A stretch of DNA of 64,000 bases from Candidatus Zixiibacteriota bacterium (GCA_026397505.1 JAPLUR010000061.1:48005-112004); one strand, 5' to 3'. Shown: positions 16,590 through 30,901, counted from the stretch's first letter. Numbers and translations are program-made. Notes: generated by a model not told the origin, from the letters alone.

Positions 16590-17129
16590 ATGCCGATAAA
16601 GGCCCTCAAAATAAAGGTCTCAACCCCGACCGGACCAATACCCTCTGGCCGGGGTTTTTATCAGCTGGAAGAAGAAGCTCTCTATCTTCCCCTTCATTAT
16701 CCGGTGGCAGATGAAAGATTCTTTTCATACCTGGAATCAGAGACCCTTTCATTACAGGTGGATGGCCAGGGACGCCTTATCCTGGCCGAGATTACGATCC
16801 CGCGGAGACGCTGGACGGTGCGTGAGAATCTGGTTGTGCCGGAAAAGGCCGAGCCGGTCGATATCCGATTTCTGGATTTCCGGGAATCATTTCCGGCTCC
16901 AGCCATTCTCTCCGACCGGACCCGGCAAAATATTCTGATTCGATTTTCACGCGGCCCGGCCGTTCATAACTACTTTCTGGCACAGAACCTTATTGCGCAG
17001 GCAGATGCCGACAGCCGCCTGGCCGCCATCTGGGTTTCTGATATAATCGATGACATGGCCGGGCGTGAAATAGCCGCCTGGCGAAAGGCAGTCTCTACCG
17101 GAACACCGCCTGCCATCCCCCCTCGCTAG
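16590..17129 (+). CDS. hypothetical protein
   Basis: 179 residues, no signal peptide or membrane helix, no family I recognise. The start is uncertain: the ATG is 5 nt after cpoB and has no ribosome-binding site, and there is no other Met until near the end. The coding text looks natural and compact (YQLEEEALYLPLHYPV; RRRWTVRENLVVPEKAEP). A terminator-like hairpin with a T5 tail falls inside codons 12-24, which is odd for a gene read through from upstream. It precedes the dinB-dnaE pair by 73 nt. Confidence 0.55.
   Translation: MPIKALKIKVSTPTGPIPSGRGFYQLEEEALYLPLHYPVADERFFSYLESETLSLQVDGQGRLILAEITIPRRRWTVRENLVVPEKAEPVDIRFLDFRESFPAPAILSDRTRQNILIRFSRGPAVHNYFLAQNLIAQADADSRLAAIWVSDIIDDMAGREIAAWRKAVSTGTPPAIPPR
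16624..16659 (+). terminator. terminator of the tol-pal cluster, lying inside the next reading frame
   Basis: CCCCGACC (16624-16631) pairs with GGCCGGGG (16647-16654) with one mismatch, and TTTTTAT follows. In position it fits the end of the cpoB transcript, but it overlaps the 5' part of the hypothetical gene at 16590. Confidence 0.55.
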
Positions 17130-18385
17130 TTTTTCTCTCAAGATGTGACCGGGATGTGATACCGTTTCCCAGGATTTTTCCGTTATTGTACACGGAGAAG
17201 TTATGGGACCATATTTATATATCGATGTTGATGCCTTTTTTGCCTCCGTGGAGCAATCAATCAATCCTGCCCTGGCGGGGATACCGGTCATGGTGGGGGG
17301 GCTGGCGCACGAGCGGGGGGTGGTATCATGCCCCAGCTATGAGGCACGGGTGCTGGGAGTCAGGACAGGGATGTCGCTTCATGATGCCGCCCGGCTCGTC
17401 CCTCATGGCGTCTTTCTCCTCGGTGATTTCCACTGCTATCAGTACTTCTCAGACAGGTTTTATGATATTCTTGGGAAATACACGCCTCAATTAGATCGCA
17501 TCTCGCAGGACGAGGCCTGTCTGGCGCTGGGGGGAATAGTGGCAAAAGATGATGCCACAGAGAGACTGGCGCGACAGCTTCAGAAGGAAATATGGCAGGC
17601 GCTTTCCCTTTCGACTTCCGTTGGTGTCGGCCCCAGCCGGGTGGCCGCCAAAATTGCCTCAGAATATAAAAAACCAATGGGGCTGACAATCCTCACCGGG
17701 GAGAATTTGGGCGGATTCTTCTCCCAACTCCCCATCGGCAAAATCCCCGGAGTTGGCCCGCGCAGAGAGAAGATATTACATGAAATGGGCATCCGGACCG
17801 CCGGTCAGTTGGCCGCCGTGCCGGAAAACTATCTTCAGACCATTTTTGGATTGAATGGCCTCAAAATCGCCGCCTATAGCCGCGGTGAAGATGGCTTGCC
17901 CCTGCGTGATCATAAGGTCATCCGTTCGATCAGTCGGGAGACCGGTTTCGCCGAGGATATTACCGACCAGACGGTGCTGCTGTCGCATCTTTACTACCTT
18001 TTGGAGCGGGCCGCCGCACGCCTGCGGGCTCTCGGCAAACATGCCGCCGGATTGAAAATCAAACTCTGTTATGCCGACTTCGAACGAGTCGAAGGAGCAA
18101 CAAGGATTGCGCCGGCTTCCGACAACGAAAGCGACATCTTTCCTCTGGTCGAGATGATGTTTCGTCGCCTTTTCACCCGGCGGCTCGGAATCCGGCTGGT
18201 CGGGGTGTCTCTGGCCAATCTGAAAAATTACATCGACAATGAGACTTTTCTGGATGATCGCATCGAGAAGCAGAAGCGGCTGCGGCGGGGTCTTGATACC
18301 GCGCGGCGTAAGGCCGGCTTTTTTGCCCTGACCACCGGGCGGACACTTTCCCTCTCGGAGCGATATAAGCGAGGTGACACCGGCT

Positions 18386-23415
<5,030 letters not shown>

Positions 23416-23447
23416 GCGCCCAATTCCCCGTCAGAAAAATGATTCCA

Positions 23448-24416
23448 TCACATCGGCCCCCAACGCCCCTGCCAGCAATATAGCCCGGTTGTGTCCACTC
23501 GCAGATCAATCGTGAATATAAGAGACTCCATAAGGGGGAGGAGATATGGAGTAATGAAAGTGACAGTATAGTCGTCGGGCTTAAGATTTATTATTTCATA
23601 ATCCAAATCATAATTGCAGAGGCATCTGCAACCGGAATTAAGCTCTCTTTCGGTTATGGTAATTGAATCTCGCGAAATCCGGATATCGGCCAGGATTGAA
23701 TCGGGGCAACAGTTAAATACAGCATTGATATGTTTCAGGCGCAGAACTCTCTTGCCGTCATATTCAACGGTAACACAATTTCCGGGGGACAATAGGCGGT
23801 TACCGTCGAATGAGTACTCCCCTTCCTTGCAGCCGCTATATTTTGCCAAATAGCCTGAGGCTGTTTCCGGGAGGATATTTCTCTCAATACAGTATATCCC
23901 TGTGGGTTCATTTTCCAGGTCGGTAGCGACGGCCAATGGCAGGTCATTTCCCAGGGTGTAAACCTCAATTATTTTGATAACGTATTTTCCGACCGGCAGA
24001 TTTCTGATTTCATATTCCACATCATAATAGCAGAGACAGTGGCAGGGGCCGTTCGGACCATAGGATTCCTTCTCTTTGATTAGGACGGTATCGCCTAAGA
24101 CACCCAGATCGGCATTGATTATGGCGCAGCAGTTAAAGACGGCATTAATGTGTTTGACACGAAGAATCCTATTCTCTCCATGATAACTATATTCCAGGCA
24201 GTCTCTATTGGGAGGAATGGAGTCGGCAGATTGAATTGGCGGCGACGGCTTGCAATCGGTCTTATCGACAATTATTCCATAGGGAAGCGAATCGTCGGCG
24301 TCTCCGGTCATTTTCTTTTCGCCGCAACTGTTAAGCAGAAATAAGATCGCCACGGCCAGAAGTAGGCAGAGATTGAAGGCAGCCGTGATTTTCCGCCTGA
24401 TAATTTCCCTTGTCAT
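23448..24416 (-). CDS. Cys-rich lipoprotein with an internal tandem duplication
   Basis: 322 residues with a lipoprotein signal (LFLLNSC, Cys31). The mature part is two copies of one unit, about 73-176 and 214-314. Each copy carries Cys in the same order: C near the start (DCLEYSYHG / NCVTVEYDG), a CC pair in (R)(V/L)KHINAVFNCC, a CxCLC motif (125-129 / 263-267) before (Y/N)YD(V/L)(E/D)YEI, and a final C in G(I/L)YC. Seven cysteines per unit suggests disulfides or a metal site. Family not recognised. AGGAGGG sits 7 nt before the ATG. It is convergent with ligA. Confidence 0.78.
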   Translation of the reverse strand: MTREIIRRKITAAFNLCLLLAVAILFLLNSCGEKKMTGDADDSLPYGIIVDKTDCKPSPPIQSADSIPPNRDCLEYSYHGENRILRVKHINAVFNCCAIINADLGVLGDTVLIKEKESYGPNGPCHCLCYYDVEYEIRNLPVGKYVIKIIEVYTLGNDLPLAVATDLENEPTGIYCIERNILPETASGYLAKYSGCKEGEYSFDGNRLLSPGNCVTVEYDGKRVLRLKHINAVFNCCPDSILADIRISRDSITITERELNSGCRCLCNYDLDYEIINLKPDDYTVTFITPYLLPLMESLIFTIDLRVDTTGLYCWQGRWGPM

Positions 24417-24449
24417 AGATTTTCCCTCCTTCAGCCAAAATCATTTTAA

Positions 24450-24477
24450 TCAATATCAGGTTAATCACTCCTGTCAA
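24450..24477 (-). promoter_or_regulatory. promoter of the Cys-rich lipoprotein gene
   Basis: On the minus strand TTGACA (24472-24477), 16 nt, then TGaTATTGA, an extended -10 (hexamer at 24450-24455). Confidence 0.5.
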
Positions 24478-24491
24478 GTCTATTCGGCGAG

Positions 24492-24504
24492 CCGCCTGAG
24501 GCGG
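24492..24504. repeat. GC-rich intergenic palindrome
   Basis: CCGCCT-g-AGGCGG is a perfect 6-bp palindrome between two divergent genes; its right arm can also pair with CCCGCC at 24522-24527. No gene signal is attached. It has the look of a dispersed intergenic palindrome, but I see only this copy here. Confidence 0.4.
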
Positions 24505-24619
24505 GAGGAAATCTTGCTCGACCCGCCGTAATCGATGGCTCCAGTTACATGACGAAGTTCCCGGCTGAATGGTTTATTTCATTCTTGCCCCAGCCTTCTG
24601 CCTGTTGAAACCTTTCATA

Positions 24620-24650
24620 ATGGTTTTCCGTATTCCAAGTAGAAAACCAT
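24620..24650 (+). promoter_or_regulatory. 9-bp inverted repeat in the leader of the YggN-like gene
   Basis: ATGGTTTTC (24620-24628) and GAAAACCAT (24642-24650) are perfect inverted copies with a 13-nt loop, ending 20 nt before the start codon. It could be an operator or an mRNA hairpin that modulates translation. Confidence 0.45.
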
Positions 24651-24670
24651 AAATATGCAGAGAGGTTTCG

Positions 24671-25246
24671 ATGAAAAGATTATTCCTGATTCTCTGTCTC
24701 GTGATTCTGATTTTTCCTCTGGCATCGGCTGACAATGAGACCTGTCAGCGATTCCGCTCACATGGTCATAATTACGCCCATCTGGAGGATGTCAGCATCA
24801 ATACCGACGACGATGTTGTCATTATCCGGCACAATGACCATAGCTCCGGCTCGGTCAAAATTGTCCATGGAGATGAGTTGTATGTTGACGGTCACCGGGT
24901 AGAACTCGATCAGCAGCAGCAGAAGCTTGTCAGAAATTATTATGAACGGGCTCTGGAAATGACGGAATATGCTGAGGATATCGGCCTGGCTGGGGCTGAG
25001 GTGGGAATAGAAGGGGCCAAAATAGGCCTCAGAGCGGCCGGCAAAGCGCTGAGCCTCATTTTTACCGATTATGATGAAGAGGATTTTGAACGCGAAATCA
25101 AAAGAGAATCAAAGAAAATCGAGGCCAAAGCCGACAAATTGGAAGACAAAGCCGACAAGCTGGAAGACATGGCCTCCGAACTTGAAGATTTGCAGGATCA
25201 GCTGAAAGACGGAATCCCCGCTCTTGACGAGTTGGATTGGTTCTGA
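24671..25246 (+). CDS. exported YggN-like (DUF2884-type) protein
   Basis: 191 residues with a signal peptide cut near 20 (PLASADNE). The N-terminal half has short beta-like segments and the pattern DELYVDGHRVELDQQQQKLV, which resembles the YggN/DUF2884 family (a Tyr/Asn-Gly-x-x-Tyr/Val-x-Leu strand followed by Gln-rich helix). The C-terminal third (about 135-180) is a charged coiled coil with the repeat KADKLEDKADKLED. The probable location is the periplasm. GAGAGG precedes the ATG. Function unknown; the family match is from memory and moderate. Confidence 0.65.
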   Translation: MKRLFLILCLVILIFPLASADNETCQRFRSHGHNYAHLEDVSINTDDDVVIIRHNDHSSGSVKIVHGDELYVDGHRVELDQQQQKLVRNYYERALEMTEYAEDIGLAGAEVGIEGAKIGLRAAGKALSLIFTDYDEEDFEREIKRESKKIEAKADKLEDKADKLEDMASELEDLQDQLKDGIPALDELDWF

Positions 25247-25369
25247 GATTTTCCGGTATCATCCCTGCAATAAACAGGTGATCGATTGATTCGCAGTCGC
25301 AGGCTGCAAATATAAATCACAAGATTTTTCTAATTATTTCCTGAGCATCCTCTGACATCCGGAATGAAA

Positions 25370-25400
25370 AAGGCTATCGGGAGCAGATCCCGACAGCCTT
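25370..25400 (-). terminator. intrinsic terminator of the propeller/PorV/dehydrogenase operon
   Basis: AAGGCT-a-TCGGG (25370-25381) pairs with CCCGA-c-AGCCTT (25389-25400). On the minus strand the stem is followed by a TTTTT run. It lies 22 nt after the stop of the dehydrogenase. Confidence 0.8.
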
Positions 25401-25422
25401 GATATTGATTATCGCAAAGAGA

Positions 25423-26541
25423 TCAGAGTTTGGCCGCAACCGCATGCGCAATGTCAAGCGTGGTTGATTTGCCGCCCATATCATAAGTCCGGGCTTTTCC
25501 CTCTTTTATGACCATCGCAATGGCGTTTTCGAGTTGCACTGCCTTTTCTTTCTCTCCCAGCCATTCCATCATAAGCACCACAGTCAGCAACATCGCCATC
25601 GGATTGACTTTATACAATCCGGCATACTTGGGAGCGGAACCATGGGTCGGTTCGAAAACGGCATAGTTATCGCCGATATTGCCGGAGGAAGCAAAGCCGA
25701 GTCCGCCAACCAGCTGAGCGCATAAATCGGAGATGATGTCACCGAAAAGGTTTGAGGTCACCAGCACCGAATAATCGAGCGGGTTTTTCAGAAGCCACAT
25801 ACACATGGCATCGATATTGGCCTCCCAGAACTGAATATCGGGGTAGTTCTTGGCCACTTCACGCGCCGTCCGGACCATCAGCCCCGAGGTCTCCCGCACC
25901 ACATTCGGCTTTTCGACCACCGTCACCGATTTGCGTCCGCTTTTCCTCGCATATTCGAAGGCATCGGTTACAATATTGCGGCACCCGGTTTTGGTATTGA
26001 TTCGCAATGATACCGCTACTTCGCCGGCAGGGTGCTTGTCAAACTTCTTCATCTTGGGATTATGCTTTTTGATCACCTCCCGGACCTCATCGGGGAGAGG
26101 GAAAAACTCCACACCAGCATAAAGGTCTTCGGTGTTTTCCCTGAAAACAACGATATCAATCCCTTCCTTGTAGTTCAGAGGATTTCCCGGATAAGCCTTA
26201 CACGGCCGCAGGTTGGTGCGAAGATTGAATTCCTGCCTTAACCCAACAATCGGCGAGGAGTAGATATGTCCTTTCCCTCTGAGTTCGGGAGACAGATCCG
26301 CCTCGGCCTCCTCCTTGGGCTTGGAAGTAATAGCGCCGAACAGGGCGCAATCGGTGTTTCTTAAAATCTCCTTCGTGCGGTCAGGAAGAGGATTTGCTTC
26401 TTTGCACCAGAACTCCCAGCCGATATCGGCGGGGATATATTCGGCATCGAATTTGAACCTATCCAGGACGATTCGGGCCGCATCCATGACATCGCAGCCG
26501 ACTCCATCACCGGGTATCCAGGCAATTTTGTACTTGGCCAT
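25423..26541 (-). CDS. isocitrate/isopropylmalate-type dehydrogenase
   Basis: 372 residues, a beta-decarboxylating NAD(P) dehydrogenase. Visible motifs are IPGDGVG (9-15), the substrate Arg cluster in LRTNLRPCKAYPG, the IVVFRENTEDLYAG loop, and the metal-site signature NLFGDIISDLCAQLVGGLG, followed by FEPTHGSAPKYAG. The RENTEDLYAG loop favours isocitrate (or homoisocitrate) over 3-isopropylmalate; NAD versus NADP cannot be settled by eye. No leucine genes are adjacent. It starts only 21 nt after the stop of a PorV-like gene with GAAGGAG ahead of the ATG, and a terminator follows, so it is the last gene of an otherwise outer-membrane operon. Confidence 0.88.
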   Translation of the reverse strand: MAKYKIAWIPGDGVGCDVMDAARIVLDRFKFDAEYIPADIGWEFWCKEANPLPDRTKEILRNTDCALFGAITSKPKEEAEADLSPELRGKGHIYSSPIVGLRQEFNLRTNLRPCKAYPGNPLNYKEGIDIVVFRENTEDLYAGVEFFPLPDEVREVIKKHNPKMKKFDKHPAGEVAVSLRINTKTGCRNIVTDAFEYARKSGRKSVTVVEKPNVVRETSGLMVRTAREVAKNYPDIQFWEANIDAMCMWLLKNPLDYSVLVTSNLFGDIISDLCAQLVGGLGFASSGNIGDNYAVFEPTHGSAPKYAGLYKVNPMAMLLTVVLMMEWLGEKEKAVQLENAIAMVIKEGKARTYDMGGKSTTLDIAHAVAAKL

Positions 26542-26562
26542 ATCGTTTTAGATTCTCCTTCA

Positions 26563-27435
26563 CTATAATTGAAATGTCAGATTGATGAGATGTGAATCCC
26601 ACAGGTTGTCTTTATACGGCAGGAAAGCATAATCGATGCGCAGATTTCTTCTGGCAAATCCGGCGCCGGCTGAGAAATCCTTTGTATCATAGCCGAAACG
26701 ATATCCGGTTCGCAAGAAGAGACTGCTTGATACTTTGTATTCCCCGCCCAGATGAAGATGGAAATCATCATCCTGGATAACTATGTCCGCCGCCGGGAGA
26801 AAACGAGCGAAACGATAGGAAACACCGGCGCGGAAAGCAGTCGGAAGTTTATATTCCTCTTCACGGATTTTCATTTTCTGGCCCAGATTCAAAACAGCGA
26901 AACCGACATTAAGGTCGGTCATTGGGCGGGTTAGAAGCCCTATATCGGCATTAAAAGCCGAGCCGTGGAAATTTTCTATCTTTTCAAACATCCATCCCAG
27001 CATGAAGCCAAAAACGACATCCTTATCCACCTCAAATGACACACCGGTCTTGAATGATATATCATGGGCATCGAAAGCAGTGTAATCGCTGGTTGGTGTC
27101 AGGCCGCGTCCTTGAAGATTACCGTCCACCGCAAACTGCACGCCGGCGGAAAAGGTGATCGATTTCTTCTGGAATGACAGGTAGCCGGTCTCTATTCGGA
27201 TATTTTCCCAATATGTATTATGGCCAATCGAGGCGGCCAGGGGTCCGATACCGAAAGCGGCGGCCGGATTGTACCCCGCCGAATAGGGATCCTGCACTAC
27301 GGCCGTGAATGCCCCACCCATACCGCTGGGCCGTGCCCCTGCTTCGACCGTGAGCAAATCCAATCCGGTCTGGCCGAAAATCGGCGGAACTGATATAAGG
27401 CAAAGGGCGATTGAAATAATCAGGGTTTTTCTCAT
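26563..27435 (-). CDS. PorV/UPF0164-like outer-membrane protein (copy 1)
   Basis: 290 residues with a signal peptide (PPIFGQ, about 21). It opens with the family signature GARPSGMGGAFTAVVQDPYS...NPAAAFG and goes on as alternating beta strands, ending in NLTFQL. This UPF0164/PorV-PorQ-type barrel family is abundant in FCB bacteria; PorV itself is a type IX secretion shuttle protein, but most paralogues have no known role. It starts 8 nt after the next PorV-like gene in the same operon. Confidence 0.82.
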   Translation of the reverse strand: MRKTLIISIALCLISVPPIFGQTGLDLLTVEAGARPSGMGGAFTAVVQDPYSAGYNPAAAFGIGPLAASIGHNTYWENIRIETGYLSFQKKSITFSAGVQFAVDGNLQGRGLTPTSDYTAFDAHDISFKTGVSFEVDKDVVFGFMLGWMFEKIENFHGSAFNADIGLLTRPMTDLNVGFAVLNLGQKMKIREEEYKLPTAFRAGVSYRFARFLPAADIVIQDDDFHLHLGGEYKVSSSLFLRTGYRFGYDTKDFSAGAGFARRNLRIDYAFLPYKDNLWDSHLINLTFQL

Positions 27436-27443
27436 AAGGGCCT

Positions 27444-28403
27444 CTAAAATTTCAAATCCAGACTGATTATATGGTCACTGCCCTCATCCGTGCGCTCGGC
27501 GGAAAAGGCATAGTTGAAACAAAGGGTGGCCTTCTTTAGCGCAAATGTGTACCCCATCCCGGCGGTCACGGCCCCCTCGTTGAGACCTCCCCGCAGCAGG
27601 AGGCGGTTCCTGAAATCATACTCCGCTCCGAAACGAGACACCAGCGCCTGTTTGAAATTCTTTTCCAGGTCCAGCGCCACCAGCAGTTTTCTATCAATCG
27701 CCCTGCAGGATACGCCCAGACCCAGCAGATTAGGAAATTTGTCGTCCTGTGTTGCAGCCAACCCGGCATTCTTATCACTCCAGGAATAGTTGGCCGCGAG
27801 ATGGCTGAACACCAGACCTGCTTTGATATCGGTGATCGGTTTCCCCTCCATTGAACCATATTGAAAAAGGGAGTCGATCGAAATCATTATTCCCATGTTA
27901 ATGCCAATGGAAGTAGCGCTGAGGTCGGAAAGTCGCTTATAATAATAATTCAACTTGGTCCCCAACCCCAGGAAAGGAGCGAACTGCTTACCGAAGGTAA
28001 GGCCAAAATCATTTTCGCTGGAAGAAATAGTTCCCCCCAACTTCTGCCCGCTGCTGTTGCGTGTGTCGACCTCGCCATAGCCGGCATAAAGCCAGCTCAG
28101 TCCAAGTCCGGAGGCTCCGCGCGTCGGCAGCATGAATGAGACAAAACCAAGTTTCCTCCCCAGATCCATGACACGATAAGAACTGGCAATGGTCTTGGTC
28201 TGCACGGCCGGCGCACCGGCGGGATTGAAGAGTTGCCCGGCGGCGTCATCGGACACCCCGATATAAGCTCCCCCCATTCCGGCCGGACGGGCCTGCACCG
28301 CCAGCTTCAAAAAGGCTCCGGCATAGCCACCATCTTCCGTCTCGGCGGCGGCAATCTGGCTGAAAACCAGACACAAAATCATAAATACGGCTATTCTTTT
28401 CAT
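27444..28403 (-). CDS. PorV/UPF0164-like outer-membrane protein (copy 2)
   Basis: 319 residues with a signal peptide ending at AAAETE (about 20). The signature ARPAGMGGAYIGVSDDAAGQ with FNPAGAPAV is characteristic, and the chain ends in ISLDLKF, a barrel-like terminal Phe. It is a paralogue of the gene just downstream, but only the N-terminal signature is closely alike. It lies 8 nt after the propeller gene. Confidence 0.83.
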   Translation of the reverse strand: MKRIAVFMILCLVFSQIAAAETEDGGYAGAFLKLAVQARPAGMGGAYIGVSDDAAGQLFNPAGAPAVQTKTIASSYRVMDLGRKLGFVSFMLPTRGASGLGLSWLYAGYGEVDTRNSSGQKLGGTISSSENDFGLTFGKQFAPFLGLGTKLNYYYKRLSDLSATSIGINMGIMISIDSLFQYGSMEGKPITDIKAGLVFSHLAANYSWSDKNAGLAATQDDKFPNLLGLGVSCRAIDRKLLVALDLEKNFKQALVSRFGAEYDFRNRLLLRGGLNEGAVTAGMGYTFALKKATLCFNYAFSAERTDEGSDHIISLDLKF

Positions 28404-28411
28404 ATTTTGTC

Positions 28412-30895
28412 CTACGGTATAATGGCCAATTTGCCCCAGTATTTTTCCCCGGTCGACAGCTCCACCTTGAAATAATATATGCCGGCCGAGACGATTTCGC
28501 CTTCCTCGCCCTTCGCATTGCGACCATTCCAGTGGTCATACGAGGCCACTACTTTCGGGCCGCCCGACCGCCACTCCGAGGTGATTACTTTTTTTACCAG
28601 ATTCATAGCGAAGTCGTAGACGCTGACCGAAACATAAGCGTCCCTGGGTATCGGATAATGAAAAGTGAGCAGACCTTCACCATATGGCGAAAATGGAACG
28701 GGATAGGCATATACTTCCGGCGTGGTGTCGTTCACCCGGTAAATACTCCAATCCGAAATCCCAAGGCTGTCAAGGCGGACTTTCGCCGCACCGTCATCGG
28801 TGCCAACCCAGAGATAATTGCCGACAATCTTCACGGCATAAGCGGGCGTCCCCGGAGAAATCGAGTAAGGAACCGGTGGATCGAAATTGGCCAGCACGCC
28901 GCTTATTTTTATGGTATCCCAGCTCTGGCCGACGTTGCGGCTGTGCAGCAGTCCCGCCGTGGTCGCGGCAAATACCTGCGAATCGAGGAAAGCATAATTC
29001 CAGCAAATCACCCCTGAATTCTTCACTTCCCATCCCTGACCGTCTAGAGAGGCGACCGAGATTCCATCATACCCATTGCCTGATGCCCCGGGGCGAGTGG
29101 TGGCCCAGATTTTACCCGTTCCCTCCGAAAGCGGCTGAACGCCAAGCGCAGTGACCCAATTCCCGGAAATGGGATAGATTGAAGAAATTGTATACCGGGT
29201 AGCCAGATCCTGATGTTTCGGGTTGTTATTAGCAATGGTCAGAAACCAGAGATTGGCGCCGGCCGGCGATATCGCCAGACCCTTCGAAGATCCTATGTAA
29301 ATTGTATCCTGGAAGATATCAATGCAGTTCAGGTCCTGCTTGTCAAGGTTCAAAGTGGGATTATGATAATCATTGATGGTGCCGGAAGGCTGACTGGCAA
29401 AGCCTTTGCCATTTGGGGAAAAAGAAAACCAGTTCTTCCCCACCAGATAGACTGCAGAGTCGATAAAATCTATATCATAGTAAGGTGTATCGGCCAGGAA
29501 TATATCCCAGAGATTATCGTAGACACTGAAACGGTGAACCGAACAGTGGCCCACAGCTGGATTGAGCGGATGATTGATACTCCAGATGGCGGTGGAATCA
29601 TGAACGCCCACACTGTCATGATACTCCTGAACCCCCACCCGGATAGAGCGTGCGCCGGTCGTGTCACTGTCGGTAAAAGGGAAATATCGGAATGAGTCAA
29701 CAAGGCCCAGATTGTCCAGAAAGAGTTTCACCAGGCCGGAATCGGTACCCACCCAGAGATTAGAGGAATCCGCCGCGACGGAATGGACAATACTTCGGCC
29801 ATTTACAAGTGTTGTATCAAGCGTGTCAACATATATTTTTTGCCAGACATGACCGGTATCCGGAGTCATATACAGACCCGCTTCATATGCCGCCATAAAG
29901 AGATTTGGTCCGACCGCCGCAAATTCCACGGGATATTTCTTCGGCCCAATCAATCCCGTCAGTCCCGTTGTAACCGGCTGAAAGGAGATCCCATTATCAT
30001 CAGAAACTGCCAGCCCGGTGCTCAGGCCGCCAAGAGAATCAAGCGTCCCTGCGAAAAGGCGGCCGCCAAAACTGAAGACAGCCGTCACCGCTCTTCCCGG
30101 CAGACCATTGGCCTGAAATGAGGAAAGAAAACTCTCCTTTCCGTCTCTTACGATGCGCCGGGTCAGACCCGAATCGCCGGCGATATAGATGAAGCTGTCA
30201 GCGGAGGAAATGCTGAAGATGTAGTTTGAAGACGGTTTGGCGTAGGCCGGCGCAAAGATATATTGTACCAAGCCATCGACTGTTCCGGCCCAGAGCACCA
30301 GTGAATCATGATGCAGAGTATCAAAGGCGGCCGAAAAATAGAGGTTGCTGAAGGCCAGAGGCGTCAGCGAATCCTGAATACTGGCATAGAGACTCTGCCA
30401 GCTGGCTCCGCGGTCGAAACTCCCAAACAGCCCGCCTGCCCAGGACGCCCCGAATAGAAGCGTATCATCGCCGGTGATATCGAACACAGTGGCCTGGGGT
30501 CCATATGAGCCTTTGACCATCAAGGTATCCCATAATTCTCCCTCGTTATCGGTAAAAGAGAGACCGTCTGCATAAGGGAAAGTACTCTCATTTCTGCTGA
30601 CAGTATGATTAGTGGCCAGCCATAGCCTGCCGCCGAGATCGTCCGAGTATATGGCCGAAATTTCATCCGAAACCAGGCCGTTGGTGCTGTCAAAATAAAA
30701 CCAGGTGGCGCCGCTATCCGGAGTGAAACTGACGCCCCGCCCGGTGGCCAGCCAGATGCCGTTCTTGTGGGTCACGATATCGATCACCGCATTGTTTGAA
30801 AGTCCTTCAATCGGCTGCTCAAAGGTCTCCATCAACATTGCCATCAGAGAGCCGGGAACCAGGATCAGTAGAATCAGGAAAACTGCTTTTTTCAC
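28412..30895 (-). CDS. secreted beta-propeller protein with FlgD/Por-type C-terminal domain
   Basis: 827 residues from a GTG start, set by AGGAGA six bases upstream. After a signal peptide (about 1-19) the chain is built of repeated propeller blades like those of sensor propellers and WD/Vps10-type proteins (e.g. THKNGIWLATGRGVSFTPD; DSGLVKLFLDNLGLVD). The last 90 residues are a FlgD-like Ig/sorting domain: AYPVPFSPYGEG, then VSVYDFAMNLVKKV and WNGRNAKGEE...SAGIYYFKVE. This kind of end targets proteins for secretion or surface attachment in FCB bacteria. It is the first gene of a four-gene operon with two PorV-like proteins, which may help export it. Its ligand is unknown. Confidence 0.85.
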   Translation of the reverse strand: MKKAVFLILLILVPGSLMAMLMETFEQPIEGLSNNAVIDIVTHKNGIWLATGRGVSFTPDSGATWFYFDSTNGLVSDEISAIYSDDLGGRLWLATNHTVSRNESTFPYADGLSFTDNEGELWDTLMVKGSYGPQATVFDITGDDTLLFGASWAGGLFGSFDRGASWQSLYASIQDSLTPLAFSNLYFSAAFDTLHHDSLVLWAGTVDGLVQYIFAPAYAKPSSNYIFSISSADSFIYIAGDSGLTRRIVRDGKESFLSSFQANGLPGRAVTAVFSFGGRLFAGTLDSLGGLSTGLAVSDDNGISFQPVTTGLTGLIGPKKYPVEFAAVGPNLFMAAYEAGLYMTPDTGHVWQKIYVDTLDTTLVNGRSIVHSVAADSSNLWVGTDSGLVKLFLDNLGLVDSFRYFPFTDSDTTGARSIRVGVQEYHDSVGVHDSTAIWSINHPLNPAVGHCSVHRFSVYDNLWDIFLADTPYYDIDFIDSAVYLVGKNWFSFSPNGKGFASQPSGTINDYHNPTLNLDKQDLNCIDIFQDTIYIGSSKGLAISPAGANLWFLTIANNNPKHQDLATRYTISSIYPISGNWVTALGVQPLSEGTGKIWATTRPGASGNGYDGISVASLDGQGWEVKNSGVICWNYAFLDSQVFAATTAGLLHSRNVGQSWDTIKISGVLANFDPPVPYSISPGTPAYAVKIVGNYLWVGTDDGAAKVRLDSLGISDWSIYRVNDTTPEVYAYPVPFSPYGEGLLTFHYPIPRDAYVSVSVYDFAMNLVKKVITSEWRSGGPKVVASYDHWNGRNAKGEEGEIVSAGIYYFKVELSTGEKYWGKLAIIP

Positions 30896-30901
30896 TTTTA
30901 T

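Noticed and set aside
17130..17202. LexA-type damage box upstream of dinB
   Set aside because: No pattern matching a known LexA box was found in the gap; GTGTAC-like bits are too short to claim.
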